Source: Saccharomonospora cyanea NA-134 (GTDB lineage: Bacteria; Actinomycetota; Actinomycetes; Mycobacteriales; Pseudonocardiaceae). From it: a DNA stretch of 64,000 bases. A program made the position numbers and the translations under genes. Under the pieces are notes generated by a model. It saw nothing but the letters and a program-made list of their open reading frames with translations, had not been told where the DNA came from and did no database searches. Each line of letters begins with the position of its first letter. The stretch's first letter is position 1. Shown here piece after piece: positions 17,741-30,692 of the stretch. Location: NCBI RefSeq assembly GCF_000244975.1, contig NZ_CM001440.1:4076325-4140324 (forward strand). Reading direction: 5' to 3'.

Positions 17741-19036
17741 ATGTCCTCCCCGGCGAGCGGAAGCAGCACCGCGCTGTTCACCGACCACTACGAGCTGACA
17801 ATGCTGGCGAGCGCGTTGCGTGACGGGACCGGCGAACGAGACTGCGTGTTCGAGGTGTTCGCCCGCAGGCTTCCCGCCGGACGCCGCTACGGCGTCGTCG
17901 CCGGGACACAGCGGGTTCTCGACGCGATCGCCGATTTCCGGTTCACCGAAGCCGAACTCGCCCAGCTGGAGCGGACCGCCGTGGTCGACTCGGCCACGCT
18001 CGACTGGCTCGCGAACTACCGGTTCACCGGCGACATCGACGGCTACCCCGAGGGGGAGCTGTACTTCCCGGGCTCACCGGTCCTCACCGTGCGCGGCACG
18101 TTCGCCGAGAGCGTCCTGCTCGAGACCGTGGTGCTCTCGATCCTCAACCACGACAGCGCGGTCGCCTCCGCCGCCGCTCGGATGTCGGCCGCCGCCAACG
18201 GGCGCCCCATCATCGAGATGGGCGGTCGGCGCACGCACGAGCACGCCGCCGTGGCCGCCGCCCGTGCCGCCTACCTCGCCGGCTTCGCCACCACCTCGAA
18301 CCTCGAAGCGGGCCGCAGCTACGGCATTCCCACCCGAGGCACCGTCGCACACGCGTTCATGCTCCTGCACGACACCGAGGAGGCCGCGTTCCGCGCCCAG
18401 ATCGAGAAGATGGGCACCGACACCACCCTGCTGGTGGACACCTACGACATCACCAAGGGAATCGACACCGCCGTTCGCGTGGCGGGTCCCGAACTCGGTG
18501 CCATCCGCATCGACTCCGGCGACGTCGGCGTGCTCGCGCGGCAGGCCCGCGAACAGCTCGACGCGTTGGGAGCCAAGGACACCCGCATCGTCGTCTCCGG
18601 TGACCTCGACGAGCACGCCATCGCCGCCCTGCGCGCCGAACCCGTGGACGCCTACGGCGTGGGCACGTCCGTCGTCACCGGCTCCGGCGCACCCACCGCC
18701 GGGATGGTGTACAAACTGGTCGAGGTGGACGGTCGGCCCGTGGCGAAACGCAGTGAGCACAAGGCATCCCGGGGAGGCCGCAAGGCCGCGCTGCGCCGCC
18801 ACAAGCCCACGGGCACCGCGCTGGAGGAGGTCGTCTACCCGACCGGCAACCCGCCCGAGCCCGCCGAGCACGACAAGGAACTGCACATTCCCCTGCTGCG
18901 TGCTGGACAACCGGCGGAGGACCTGCCCACCCTTGAAGACGCCAGGCAGCGCCTGCGCCGCGCGCTGGTGAGCCTGCCGTGGGAAGGGCTGAAGTTGTCC
19001 AGCGGCGACCCCGCCATTCCCACGACCTTCCTTTAG
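17741..19036 (+). CDS. pncB: Nicotinate phosphoribosyltransferase
   Basis: Converts nicotinic acid and PRPP to nicotinate mononucleotide in NAD salvage. The 431-residue protein begins with [17 protein letters not shown], the conserved N terminus, and has the motif [20 protein letters not shown], the [12 protein letters not shown] segment with the regulatory His, and [14 protein letters not shown] for phosphate binding. Length is normal. pncA follows 34 bp later, giving a two-step route from nicotinamide. Confidence 0.96.
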   Translation: MSSPASGSSTALFTDHYELTMLASALRDGTGERDCVFEVFARRLPAGRRYGVVAGTQRVLDAIADFRFTEAELAQLERTAVVDSATLDWLANYRFTGDIDGYPEGELYFPGSPVLTVRGTFAESVLLETVVLSILNHDSAVASAAARMSAAANGRPIIEMGGRRTHEHAAVAAARAAYLAGFATTSNLEAGRSYGIPTRGTVAHAFMLLHDTEEAAFRAQIEKMGTDTTLLVDTYDITKGIDTAVRVAGPELGAIRIDSGDVGVLARQAREQLDALGAKDTRIVVSGDLDEHAIAALRAEPVDAYGVGTSVVTGSGAPTAGMVYKLVEVDGRPVAKRSEHKASRGGRKAALRRHKPTGTALEEVVYPTGNPPEPAEHDKELHIPLLRAGQPAEDLPTLEDARQRLRRALVSLPWEGLKLSSGDPAIPTTFL

Positions 19037-19070
19037 CCGGCACGTGGTCGCGTCGATCCCGGAGGTGAAC

Positions 19071-19649
19071 ATGGCTACCGCACTGATCGTGGTGGACGTG
19101 CAGAACGACTTCTGCGAGGGAGGTTCGCTCGCGGTCGCCGGAGGAGCCGCGGTGGCCGACGCCATCTCGGCGTACGTGCGCGGTGACCGCTCCGCGTACG
19201 ACCACGTGGTGGCCACCCGCGACTACCACATCGATCCCGGTGAGCACTTCAGCGACGATCCCGACTTCGTGCGTTCGTGGCCCCGGCACTGCGTGGCTGA
19301 CACGGCGGGCGCGAGCTTCCACCCCCGCCTGGACGTCACACCGATCACAGCGGTGTTCTCGAAGGGCCAGTACAGCGACGGCTACTCGGGTTTCGAGGGC
19401 GAGACGGACGCGGGCGAGCTCCTCGTCGACTGGCTACGGGTGCGCGAGGTGACGGCGGTCGACGTCGTCGGGATCGCCACCGACCACTGCGTGCGCGCCA
19501 CCGCGCTCGACGCCGCCCGGCACGGCTTCGACGTCCGCGTTCTCGCCGGCCTCACCGCGGGCGTCTCGGCGTCCACGGTGGACGCGGCGCTGGCGGAACT
19601 GCGTGAGGCCGAGGTGGCCGTCGTCGGAGAACCGAAGGTCGCTTCGTGA
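19071..19649 (+). CDS. pncA: Nicotinamidase (PncA; isochorismatase fold)
   Basis: Hydrolyses nicotinamide to nicotinic acid, the substrate of the upstream PncB; also the activator of pyrazinamide in mycobacteria. The 192-residue protein has the Asp9-Lys98-Cys140 triad (VVDVQNDF, VFSKGQYSD, ATDHCVRATA) and the metal ligands Asp51, His53 and His59 in RDYHIDPGEHF. GGAGGTGAAC precedes the ATG at 19071, which is preferred to an earlier GTG. The stop overlaps the start of the kinase gene. Confidence 0.96.
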   Translation: MATALIVVDVQNDFCEGGSLAVAGGAAVADAISAYVRGDRSAYDHVVATRDYHIDPGEHFSDDPDFVRSWPRHCVADTAGASFHPRLDVTPITAVFSKGQYSDGYSGFEGETDAGELLVDWLRVREVTAVDVVGIATDHCVRATALDAARHGFDVRVLAGLTAGVSASTVDAALAELREAEVAVVGEPKVAS

Positions 19650-20581
19650 CGGGTACGGGGCTGTTGACCTTCGGCGAGGCGCTCACGGTTTTCAGCACGC
19701 AGTCGGGCAAACTACGGCACGCCACCTCGGTGGACGTCGGTATCGCCGGGTCCGAGGCCATGGTCGCCATCGGTGTGGCCAGGCTGGGTGTCCCCGCCGC
19801 GTGGGCGGGGAGGCTCGGCGCCGACGAACCCGGCGCACTCGTCCTGGCACGGCTGCGGGAGGAGGGGGTGGACACCTCCGCCGTGCGCACCGACCGCCAG
19901 GCACCCACCGGGTTGATGATCAAGGACTTCCGCAACGCGGACGCCACTCGCTCCGCGTACTACCGCAACGGCAGCGCCGGAACCCGGCTGTGCCCGGAGG
20001 ACATCCCGGAAGACCACATCCGCGCGGCGGGCGTGCTGCACCTCAGTGGCCTCACCCCCGGGCTCTCGGACTCGGCCGCCAAGGCGGTGTTCGCCGCGGC
20101 CGAGGCCGCCCGCGGCGAAGGCGTTCCCGTGTCACTCGACATCGACTACGGCCACGCTCTCTGGTACCCCGAGGACGCGGCCGACATCCTGTACGACCTC
20201 GTGTCGTTGTGCGACATCGTGTTCGCCGGGGACGACGCCGCCCGGCTGCTCGGTCTGGACGGCGATCCGCAGGAGCTGGCGGCCGGACTGGCGGAACTCG
20301 GACCGGAACAGGTGATCATCGAGCTCGGGCCGCGCGGGGCCGTGGCGGAGCTGCACGGGTCCCGGTACGACGTGCCGAGCTACCCGGTGCGGTCGGTGGA
20401 CACCGAGGGCGCCGACGACGCGTTCGTCGCGGGCTACCTGGCGGAGTTCCTGACAGGTGCGTCGCCGGATCGGCGACTGCGCACGGCCGCCGCGTGCCGG
20501 GCCTTCTCCCTCACCGTCCCCGGCGAGACGACGGGCCTTCCGGACCGGGAGGAACTCAAACTGCTCACCCGCCCCCGCTGA
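19646..20581 (+). CDS. PfkB family carbohydrate kinase (KDG kinase-like) with altered anion-hole motif
   Basis: A ribokinase-fold sugar kinase of 311 residues, closest in pattern to 2-keto-3-deoxygluconate or fructose kinases. The N-terminal signature LLTFGEAL and the ligand loop AGSEAMVAIGVARLG are present, as is the ATP-side IIELGPRGAVAEL. The catalytic motif normally reading GAGD is GADD here (residues 255-258), so the base Asp258 is kept but the anion-hole Gly is Asp. The GTG overlaps the pncA stop (GTGA), so it is coupled to NAD salvage for no known reason. Substrate unknown. Confidence 0.85.
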   Translation: MTGTGLLTFGEALTVFSTQSGKLRHATSVDVGIAGSEAMVAIGVARLGVPAAWAGRLGADEPGALVLARLREEGVDTSAVRTDRQAPTGLMIKDFRNADATRSAYYRNGSAGTRLCPEDIPEDHIRAAGVLHLSGLTPGLSDSAAKAVFAAAEAARGEGVPVSLDIDYGHALWYPEDAADILYDLVSLCDIVFAGDDAARLLGLDGDPQELAAGLAELGPEQVIIELGPRGAVAELHGSRYDVPSYPVRSVDTEGADDAFVAGYLAEFLTGASPDRRLRTAAACRAFSLTVPGETTGLPDREELKLLTRPR

Positions 20582-20585
20582 CGCC

Positions 20586-20674
20586 GTGTCCGCAAGTTGT
20601 GCACGTGTGTCCGCGCCGGAGGCTGCGGACACACGTACAGGAACTGCGGACACCCGCACGAGAACCGCGGACAC
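20586..20674. repeat. 21-bp phased intergenic repeat, locus A
   Basis: Two copies of GTGTCCGC start at 20586 and 20607 and three copies of its complement GCGGACAC start at 20625, 20646 and 20667. Spacing within each set is exactly 21 bp, with partly conserved flanks of the form N-CGT(A/G)C. The two sets face each other, so a hairpin is possible. It lies between pfkB and dinG, both on the plus strand. Loci at 36.8 and 43.95 kb carry the same unit. Confidence 0.85.
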
Positions 20675-20743
20675 GATGTCGGGGCGGGCGGCACACGCGG
20701 TGGGCGACGAGAACGACAGGCCCTGGCGGTAACGTTTCGGGAC

Positions 20744-22798
20744 GTGACCGGTGCCCGTTCGGACCTGCCCAGCGTCCGCGAACTCCTCAGCCACGCCGTC
20801 GACGCGGTGGGTGGTGCCGAGCGCGAGGGCCAGGTTCGCATGGCCGAGGCCGTGGACCGCGCCATCCGCACCGGCGAGCACCTCGCCGTGCAGGCGGGGA
20901 CGGGCACCGGCAAGTCGCTCGCCTACCTCGTCCCCGCCATCCGCCACGCCGTCGAGTCCGACACCACCGTGGTGGTGTCCACGGCGACGATCGCGCTGCA
21001 GCGCCAACTCGTCGACCGCGACCTGCCGCGCCTGGCCAGGGCGCTGAAGAAACCCCTCGGCGTGGAACCGACGTTCGCGATCCTCAAGGGCCGACGCAAC
21101 TACCTGTGCCTGCACCGCGTGCACACCGGCGTGGAGGACGAGCCGGAGGACACCGCCCTGTTCGACCAGTTCGCCATCTCCCGGATCGGCCGCGAGGTGA
21201 AACGACTCCACGAGTGGTCGTCCGACACCGAGACCGGCGACCGCGACGAGCTGGTTCCCGGCGTGTCCGAGCAGGCGTGGCGCCAGGTGTCGGTGACGGC
21301 GAAGGAGTGTCTCGGCGCGGGCCGCTGCCCGGTCGGTGACGACTGCTTCGCCGAGCTGGCGCGGGCCGAGGCGGGCAGGGCGAACGTCGTGGTCACCAAC
21401 CACGCGCTGCTGGCCATCGACGCCTTGCAGGAATACCAGGTCCTGCCCGACCACGACGTCACGATCATCGACGAGGCCCACGAGCTGGTCGACCGCGTGA
21501 CGTCGGCGGCCACCGCGGACCTGTCACCCGCCATGGTGACGGCGGCGACCCGGCGCTGCGGCAGGCTCATCGACGCCGACATCGCGGACCGCCTGCTGGA
21601 GACGGGTGAGGGCCTGTCGCTCATGCTGGAGGACGTACCGCCGGGCAGGCTGGACGTGCTCCCCGACGCTCTGGGTGGCGCGCTCGCCGCCGTGCGCGAC
21701 GCCGCGCACGCCTGCCTCACCGCGCTGGGTTCCGAGCGCCGCGAGGACCCCGATGAGGCCACCAAACGCAAGCTCGCGCGTTCCTCGCTGGACGACGTGC
21801 ACGACACGGCCGTCCGGCTGCTCGACGCGTTCGACGACGACCCCGCCGACCGCAAGGACGTGGTGTGGGCCACAGGCGACAGGCAGTCCGCGAGTCCGAG
21901 GCCCCCCGCACTGCACGCCGCACCACTGGGTGTCGGCGGCCTGCTGCGCGAGCGGGTGTTCGGCACGAGCACCACGGTGCTCACGTCGGCGACCCTGGCC
22001 CTGGGCGGCACGTTCGACACCCTCGCCCGTCAGTGGGGTCTGCCCCCGGCACCGCAGCCCACCGAGAAGGCGAGCGGCACGGCGACGGAGAAACCCCCGC
22101 CGTCGGACACCGACAGCGGCCCCCGGTGGAGCGGGCTCGACGTCGGTTCCCCCTTCGACTACCGCCGCAACGGCATCCTCTACGTCGCCAAGCACCTGCC
22201 TCCGCCAGGTCGAGACGGCCTCGGCACGGCCACACTCGACGAGATCGCCGAACTGATCGACGCGGCGGGCGGTCGCACGCTCGGGTTGTTCTCCTCCATG
22301 CGAGCCGCGAAGCAGGCCACCGAGGAACTCCGCGACCGCATCGCGCACCCCATCCTGTGCCAGGGTGACGACTCCACGTCACTGCTGGTCAACAAGTTCG
22401 CCGAGGACGCCCGCACGTGCCTGTTCGGCACGCTGTCGCTGTGGCAGGGCGTGGATGTGCCCGGCCCGTCGCTGTCGCTCGTCATCGTGGACCGGCTGCC
22501 GTTTCCCCGGCCCGACGATCCGGTGGCGTCGGCCCGGCAGCGCGCGGTGGAGGCTCGAGGCGGGAACGGCTTCCTCACCGTGGCCGCCACGCACGCGGCT
22601 CTGCTGCTCGCCCAGGGCGTCGGCAGGCTGCACCGCTCGGTGAGCGACCGCGGCGTGGTCGCGGTGCTGGACTCCAGGCTGGCCACCGCTCGGTACGGCG
22701 GCTTCCTGCGTGCCTCCCTGCCGCCGCTGTGGCCGACCCAGCGACCCGACGTCGTCCGCGACGCCCTGCGGCGACTCGACGCCGCCGCCCCCGCCTGA
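20744..22798 (+). CDS. dinG: DinG-type ATP-dependent DNA helicase
   Basis: A superfamily 2 Fe-S helicase of 684 residues (Rv1329c counterpart), likely unwinding D-loops, R-loops and forked DNA in repair. Walker A is AGTGTGKSLAYLVPA; the DEAH box is IIDEAHELVD. Four cysteines for the 4Fe-4S cluster are seen in NYLCLHRVH and in CLGAGRCPVGDDC. Motif VI lies in GVGRLHRS. The GTG at 20744 is chosen by homology at GARSDLPSVRELL; a TAACGT eight bases before suggests a leaderless start. Opposite orientation to pncB in M. tuberculosis is not seen here; the two run the same way. Confidence 0.93.
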   Translation: MTGARSDLPSVRELLSHAVDAVGGAEREGQVRMAEAVDRAIRTGEHLAVQAGTGTGKSLAYLVPAIRHAVESDTTVVVSTATIALQRQLVDRDLPRLARALKKPLGVEPTFAILKGRRNYLCLHRVHTGVEDEPEDTALFDQFAISRIGREVKRLHEWSSDTETGDRDELVPGVSEQAWRQVSVTAKECLGAGRCPVGDDCFAELARAEAGRANVVVTNHALLAIDALQEYQVLPDHDVTIIDEAHELVDRVTSAATADLSPAMVTAATRRCGRLIDADIADRLLETGEGLSLMLEDVPPGRLDVLPDALGGALAAVRDAAHACLTALGSERREDPDEATKRKLARSSLDDVHDTAVRLLDAFDDDPADRKDVVWATGDRQSASPRPPALHAAPLGVGGLLRERVFGTSTTVLTSATLALGGTFDTLARQWGLPPAPQPTEKASGTATEKPPPSDTDSGPRWSGLDVGSPFDYRRNGILYVAKHLPPPGRDGLGTATLDEIAELIDAAGGRTLGLFSSMRAAKQATEELRDRIAHPILCQGDDSTSLLVNKFAEDARTCLFGTLSLWQGVDVPGPSLSLVIVDRLPFPRPDDPVASARQRAVEARGGNGFLTVAATHAALLLAQGVGRLHRSVSDRGVVAVLDSRLATARYGGFLRASLPPLWPTQRPDVVRDALRRLDAAAPA

Positions 22799-22821
22799 GT
22801 CGGCCACGGCGAGGGACTACG

Positions 22822-23190
22822 GTGGACGCCAACCCGACACCGAGGGAGATGTCGTTGCCGCCCGATTCGTCCAGCGCCCGTTCCCGTTCCATCAGCGTCG
22901 ACGACACCGGTGTCCGTCGCCTGTTGGCCGACGGAACCGAGGAGTCGATCACGTGGACCGACCTGGCCGCCGTCGTCGTGAGGGTGATTCCCGAGGGTCC
23001 GTGGAAGGAGGACGTCTTCCTCATGTTGGCGGCCTCCGACGGCACGGGCACGGCGGTTCCCAGCGGTGATCCGGCCGCCGACGCGCTGATCGAACGGCTG
23101 CAGACGCTTCCCGGCTTCGACCACGACACGTTCGTCGAGGCGATGACCACCGACGCCGACAAGGCGTACGTCGTGTGGAAGGCGAACTAG
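22822..23190 (+). CDS. Hypothetical protein
   Basis: A 122-residue cytoplasmic protein of a small conserved actinobacterial family with no assigned function. After a disordered 30-residue start the core reads SVDDTGVRRLLADGTEESITW, a beta hairpin, then an acidic loop and a helix pair ending in KAYVVWKAN. GAGGGA lies 5 nt before the GTG; an ATG at 22849 is an alternative that loses nine residues. It follows dinG by 23 bp on the same strand. Confidence 0.7.
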   Translation: MDANPTPREMSLPPDSSSARSRSISVDDTGVRRLLADGTEESITWTDLAAVVVRVIPEGPWKEDVFLMLAASDGTGTAVPSGDPAADALIERLQTLPGFDHDTFVEAMTTDADKAYVVWKAN

Positions 23191-23312
23191 GCCGTGTTTC
23201 ACGCTTCCCGCGTACCGGCTGCACGGGGAGGACTCATGAAACCCGACCCAGGCCGTCAAGGTTGACGGAGTGGGCGGATGGCCGCCACATGGACGTCGCG
23301 GCGGTGAGGGCG

Positions 23313-23612
23313 TCAGAAGTCGCGCGTCGTCTCGGCAGCGGCACCGGCGACGCGGCGCAGGTGAACCCGGCGGAACAGGCGGATACCGGGCCGCGCGGCG
23401 AGCTGGAGGCTCCCCACCAGGAAGAACCACGTGCCGACGGTGGCGGTGGACTCCCAGAAGAACAGCACACTGCCCGCCACGAACCACAACGCGATGAGCA
23501 GGTCGTTGCCGATGCTGAGGATCTCGTAACGTCGGCGTAGGACCAGCTCCTCGTGCCCGAACGTCACCGTCAGTGTGCCGCGTCCGTCGTCGGGTTCGTT
23601 GATGTTCGGCAT
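23313..23612 (-). CDS. YrhK domain membrane protein
   Basis: A 99-residue membrane protein with the YrhK-like domain. A beta segment (TLTVTFGHEELVLRRRYE) is followed by two transmembrane helices, about residues 36-56 (LLIALWFVAGSVLFFW) and 62-80, and a basic cytoplasmic end (RLFRRVHLRRV). The ATG at 23612 has GTGGGG just upstream. No function is established for the family. It stands alone between the dinG unit and the PTH2-like gene. Confidence 0.75.
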   Translation of the reverse strand: MPNINEPDDGRGTLTVTFGHEELVLRRRYEILSIGNDLLIALWFVAGSVLFFWESTATVGTWFFLVGSLQLAARPGIRLFRRVHLRRVAGAAAETTRDF

Positions 23613-23757
23613 CACCCCACGGTGCCAGCCGTGGCTCGCTGTCGCAGAGCTGCGCGGGCGAGAGCGACCCGAGGGTGGCGGGCGGCCGTCATGCGAGGCT
23701 TCGGAGTCCGCCCGAAAGGCGGCCACCCACCCGCAGCGACAACGGCTTCAGCCGCCC

Positions 23758-27588
<3,831 letters not shown>

Positions 27589-27842
27589 TGAAGCCTCCTG
27601 CACTCGAAACCCCGCGAACCTTGCTCGCCACGGGCGGGGACCCACGTTGGCTACGGGGGATCGTATCCCTCCGCCCATCCGGGCTCGCGCACCGGGAGCA
27701 CAGATCACTTTCCCGGACCTCCCGACCACCCCCCTCGCGACCCACCGCACCGCCGCGATCACCCGAAAACCGCAGGTGAAGGTGCGTGTTGTGGCTCACG
27801 GGGGCGCGTTCCACGAGCCCTGTTGGCTACGTCACTACCGCC
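27589..27842 (-). other. 254-bp spacer upstream of ctaD
   Basis: Lies between ctaD and the end of the alpha/beta hydrolase gene, both minus strand. It must contain the ctaD promoter. AGGAGG for ctaD is at its left end. I see no gene and no convincing hairpin. Confidence 0.4.
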
Positions 27843-28598
27843 TCAGCCGAGTACGCGCGAGACGGCGTCGACCACGGCTTCCGGGGCCTCCATCGGGGTC
27901 AGGTGACCGGCCTCCGGCAGCACCACGAGTTCGGCGTGCGGCACCGTGTCGGCGAGGTCACGCGCGGTCTGCGGAGGGTTCACGGTGTCCTCCTCACCCG
28001 CGACCACCACGGTGGGCACGTCCACCGAGCGGAGCAGCTCGGTGGAGTCACCACGCGCGGCCATGGCACGTTGCGCCCACGCGACCCCCGACGGCGGCTG
28101 CTGCTCGACGAGTTCGCGCACCCGCTCGGTCACCTCGGGACGGCGGTGTCGCGTGGTCTCGCCCAGCAGCTTCGGCAGCATCTGCTCGGCGAGCCAACCC
28201 GCCGTGCCCTCGGCCTCGGCCCGCCGTGCCACCTCCAGGCGGTTCGCCCTGGCCTCGTCGGTGTCGGCCGTCGCCTTGGCACCGAGCAACGCGACCCCAC
28301 CGACGCGTTCGGGAGCGAGCCTCAGGAGCGCGAGCGTGACGTAGCCTCCCATCGAGCAGCCGCCGAGCACGACCTTGTCGAGTTCGAGTCGGTCGAGCAG
28401 GGCCAGCACGTCACGAGCCGCGTGGTCGAGACTCGGCTCGGCGTCCGTGTCGCCGCTGTCGGGCAGCGGGGAACGACCGAGCCCGCGCTGGTCGGGCGTG
28501 ATCAGCCGCGTACGTTCGGCGAGCGGTGCGCGCACGGGGTCCCACATGCGCGCGTCGAGCGGATAGGCGTGCAGCAGCACCAGCGGCAGAGACGACAT
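27843..28598 (-). CDS. Alpha/beta hydrolase
   Basis: A 251-residue alpha/beta-fold hydrolase similar to 3-oxoadipate enol-lactonase-like enzymes. The N terminus reads PLVLLHAYPLDARMWDP (oxyanion region), the nucleophile elbow is GGCSMGGYV with Ser as nucleophile, the acid is expected in AGEEDTVNPP and the His in EAGHLTPMEAP. The ATG at 28598 is preferred; an ATG three codons upstream exists but neither has ideal spacing. Divergent from the acetyltransferase gene. Substrate unknown. Confidence 0.85.
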   Translation of the reverse strand: MSSLPLVLLHAYPLDARMWDPVRAPLAERTRLITPDQRGLGRSPLPDSGDTDAEPSLDHAARDVLALLDRLELDKVVLGGCSMGGYVTLALLRLAPERVGGVALLGAKATADTDEARANRLEVARRAEAEGTAGWLAEQMLPKLLGETTRHRRPEVTERVRELVEQQPPSGVAWAQRAMAARGDSTELLRSVDVPTVVVAGEEDTVNPPQTARDLADTVPHAELVVLPEAGHLTPMEAPEAVVDAVSRVLG

Positions 28599-28623
28599 GC
28601 CTCCCATTGTCGGGGGAAGGCAC

Positions 28624-28629
28624 TAGATT
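28624..28629 (+). promoter_or_regulatory. Putative -10 box of leaderless GNAT gene
   Basis: TAGATT seven bases before the ATG at 28637, with no Shine-Dalgarno sequence. Confidence 0.4.
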
Positions 28630-28636
28630 CGCGGAC

Positions 28637-29158
28637 ATGACACGGCTGGGGTCCCTGCGCACGCCACGGCTGCTGCTGCGACCGTTCGTCGACGACGACC
28701 TGCCGATCGTGGTCGGGCTCCAGGCCGCGCGGGAAACCCATCCGCACGAGGGCGCGCCCCCGACCCCGGACGAGGCACGGGTCCAGTTCGACTCCTGGCG
28801 GCGGCACTGGGCCGACCACGGCTTCGGGTACGTCGCGGTGGAGCTCGCCGAGGTCCGGGACGTGATCGGCGTCGGCGGCCTCCAGACCACCGATCTCGAC
28901 GGGGAGTCGGTGCTCAACCTGTACTACCGCTTCCGCCCGGACGCCTGGGGGCACGGCTACGCCCCCGAGATGGGGGCGGCACTGATCGACTGGGCCGAGC
29001 GGGAGTTCCCCGAGAAACCGGTGGTGATCGTCACGAACGTCCGCAACACCGCGGCGCGACGGGTGGCGGAGAAGCTGGCGTTCTCGGAATACCGGCGAGA
29101 CCTCTACCGCGGCGCTCCCGCGGTGTACTACCGCAGAGAGCCCCGGCACACCGGCTGA
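28637..29158 (+). CDS. GNAT family N-acetyltransferase (RimJ-like)
   Basis: A 173-residue acetyltransferase. It begins LRTPRLLLRPFVDDDLP, the RimJ/RimL-type opening, and has the acetyl-CoA-binding motif A region in YYRFRPDAWGHGYAPEMGAA and a terminal NVRNTAARRVAEKLAF segment. These enzymes acetylate protein N termini, amino acids or small amines; the target is not evident. The start appears leaderless. It converges with the small zinc-ribbon gene 6 bp downstream. Confidence 0.88.
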   Translation: MTRLGSLRTPRLLLRPFVDDDLPIVVGLQAARETHPHEGAPPTPDEARVQFDSWRRHWADHGFGYVAVELAEVRDVIGVGGLQTTDLDGESVLNLYYRFRPDAWGHGYAPEMGAALIDWAEREFPEKPVVIVTNVRNTAARRVAEKLAFSEYRRDLYRGAPAVYYRREPRHTG

Positions 29159-29164
29159 CCGGTC

Positions 29165-29455
29165 TCACCAGCGGCGACGGGTCGGTCCCCTGCGGGTTCG
29201 CGCCCGCCAGCAGCCCTGGTGCCAGTGCCGCCGGTCGGTGGCGGAGCCGTACTCACCGGCGGGCCAGGCCACGACGTGCGCCACCCCGGGCCGGATCTCG
29301 TGGTCGCAGCCGGGACAGCGGTAGGTCTTGGTGGCCTGCGCACCCGGCACCGAACGCACCACCCAGTCACCGTCGGGCCCCGATTCGGCACGTGCCCAAC
29401 CCGCGGACGAACCTGTTCGGGGTTCGACACGGCGTGCACGGTTACGTCGGGGCAT
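29165..29455 (-). CDS. Small zinc-ribbon-like protein
   Basis: A 96-residue basic protein of unknown function. A CPGCDHEIRPGVAHVVAW core, then DRRHWHQGCW, gives a C-x2-C plus H-x-H/C arrangement that could bind one zinc. Both ends are rich in Arg. It is positioned just downstream of the phosphodiesterase-like gene on the same strand (55 bp), a pairing I recall from other actinobacteria but cannot verify here. Possibly a nucleic-acid-binding protein. Confidence 0.65.
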   Translation of the reverse strand: MPRRNRARRVEPRTGSSAGWARAESGPDGDWVVRSVPGAQATKTYRCPGCDHEIRPGVAHVVAWPAGEYGSATDRRHWHQGCWRARTRRGPTRRRW

Positions 29456-29510
29456 GGCTCCACGGTAACCGTCACACCACAGCGTCCCTCACACTGCCGC
29501 CGACCACACG

Positions 29511-30647
29511 TCAGCCGGCTTCCGCCAGAACGAACGGTACGAGCTGCTCCGCCGGGGACAGCGAGCCGTGCTGCCCGACGAGCGCCGACTCCTTGGGCTC
29601 GCAGGTCTTCCGCAGCATCCCCGCACGGCCACGGGCGGCCGCCACGACGTCACCGATGCGTGGCAGCACATGAGGGGCCACCACCGGTCCGAACCAGCCC
29701 GCTTCCACGGCGTCGTCCCTGTGCAGCACCCATGCGCGGTCGCCGAGCACCTCCCGCCACGTGGTCAACACGTCGTCGACCGCTCCGCTCTCGGCGTAGA
29801 CGTGCCGGGCCCTGACCTCGCCCGCCAACGCCCGCACGCCGGCCGTCAGCGCGGGTTCGGCGTCCACGTCGACGGCGCTGCCGTCGAGGGTGACCATGCC
29901 GTGGTCGGCAACCACGGCCAGGACCGCACCCGGCGGCAGGTTCTCGACCACGGACTCGACCAGCCGGTCCACCTGCCGTAACTGCATCCGCCACGGCAAC
30001 GAGCCGGGACCGTGGAGATGCCCCATGAAGTCCAGATCACCGTGGTAGGCGTAACAGAAGCTGCCCGGCGAGCTCAGCGCCGAGGACATGGCCGCCGCGA
30101 GGTCGCCGAGCGCGTGCACCCCCACGTACGACCCTCCCGACAGCACGGCCCGGGTCAACGGCCTGTCGGCGAACGACGCGGAGGACACCACGGTGGTGGT
30201 CAGGCCGGCTTCGGCGGCGCGGGCGAAGGTCGTCGGCAGTCGCTGCACCTCGGCCGGGCGCACGCGGTCGTGCAGGTCCTCACCGTCCGGGTGCCTGCGC
30301 CAGCGCAGCGCGTTCAACACCCCCACGCCCGGCAGGTCGAACGAGTAGCCCACCAGGCCGTGTTCACCTGAGGCGACGCCCGTGCCGATCGCGGCGAGCC
30401 CGGCAGCGGTGGTGGCCGGGTAGCCCACGCGCAGCGGCCGGCGCGGCAGCCCGGACAGCACCGGGGCGTCGGCGGCGTGGTCGGCCAGCAGGTCCCAGCC
30501 GAGGCCGTCGACCAGCAGCACTCCCACGCGAACCCGGGAACCGAAACCGAGCGTGTCGGCGAAACCGGCGACCCCGAGCGCACCGAGCGCCGATGGGGTC
30601 ACCTCGGCCAACAGGGGTGTCCCGGCGTCGAGCATGGGCTTGTCCAT
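29511..30647 (-). CDS. Alkaline phosphatase family / nucleotide pyrophosphatase-phosphodiesterase
   Basis: A 378-residue metal-dependent phosphohydrolase of the alkaline phosphatase superfamily. Two-metal-site residues are seen in VGVLLVDGLGWDLL (Asp), the nucleophile Thr in GYPATTAAGLAAIGTG, YHGDLDFMGHLHGPGS (Asp and His), VVADHGMV (Asp-His) and a late His near LVGQHGSLSP. No signal peptide is visible, so it acts inside the cell. The ATG at 30647 is chosen where homology begins. Divergent from the FmdB-type gene. Could hydrolyse nucleotide sugars or phosphodiesters. Confidence 0.87.
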   Translation of the reverse strand: MDKPMLDAGTPLLAEVTPSALGALGVAGFADTLGFGSRVRVGVLLVDGLGWDLLADHAADAPVLSGLPRRPLRVGYPATTAAGLAAIGTGVASGEHGLVGYSFDLPGVGVLNALRWRRHPDGEDLHDRVRPAEVQRLPTTFARAAEAGLTTTVVSSASFADRPLTRAVLSGGSYVGVHALGDLAAAMSSALSSPGSFCYAYHGDLDFMGHLHGPGSLPWRMQLRQVDRLVESVVENLPPGAVLAVVADHGMVTLDGSAVDVDAEPALTAGVRALAGEVRARHVYAESGAVDDVLTTWREVLGDRAWVLHRDDAVEAGWFGPVVAPHVLPRIGDVVAAARGRAGMLRKTCEPKESALVGQHGSLSPAEQLVPFVLAEAG

Positions 30648-30680
30648 CCCGTCAGCCTCCCATGACGACGGGGAACGGGC

Positions 30681-30686
30681 GATAAT
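30681..30686 (+). promoter_or_regulatory. Putative -10 box of leaderless FmdB-type gene
   Basis: GATAAT six bases before the ATG at 30693, with no ribosome-binding site. Confidence 0.45.
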
Positions 30687-30692
30687 CGGTTC

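Noticed and set aside
20586-20674. CRISPR array
   Set aside because: Units are 21 bp with no unique spacers, they are degenerate, and no cas genes are present.
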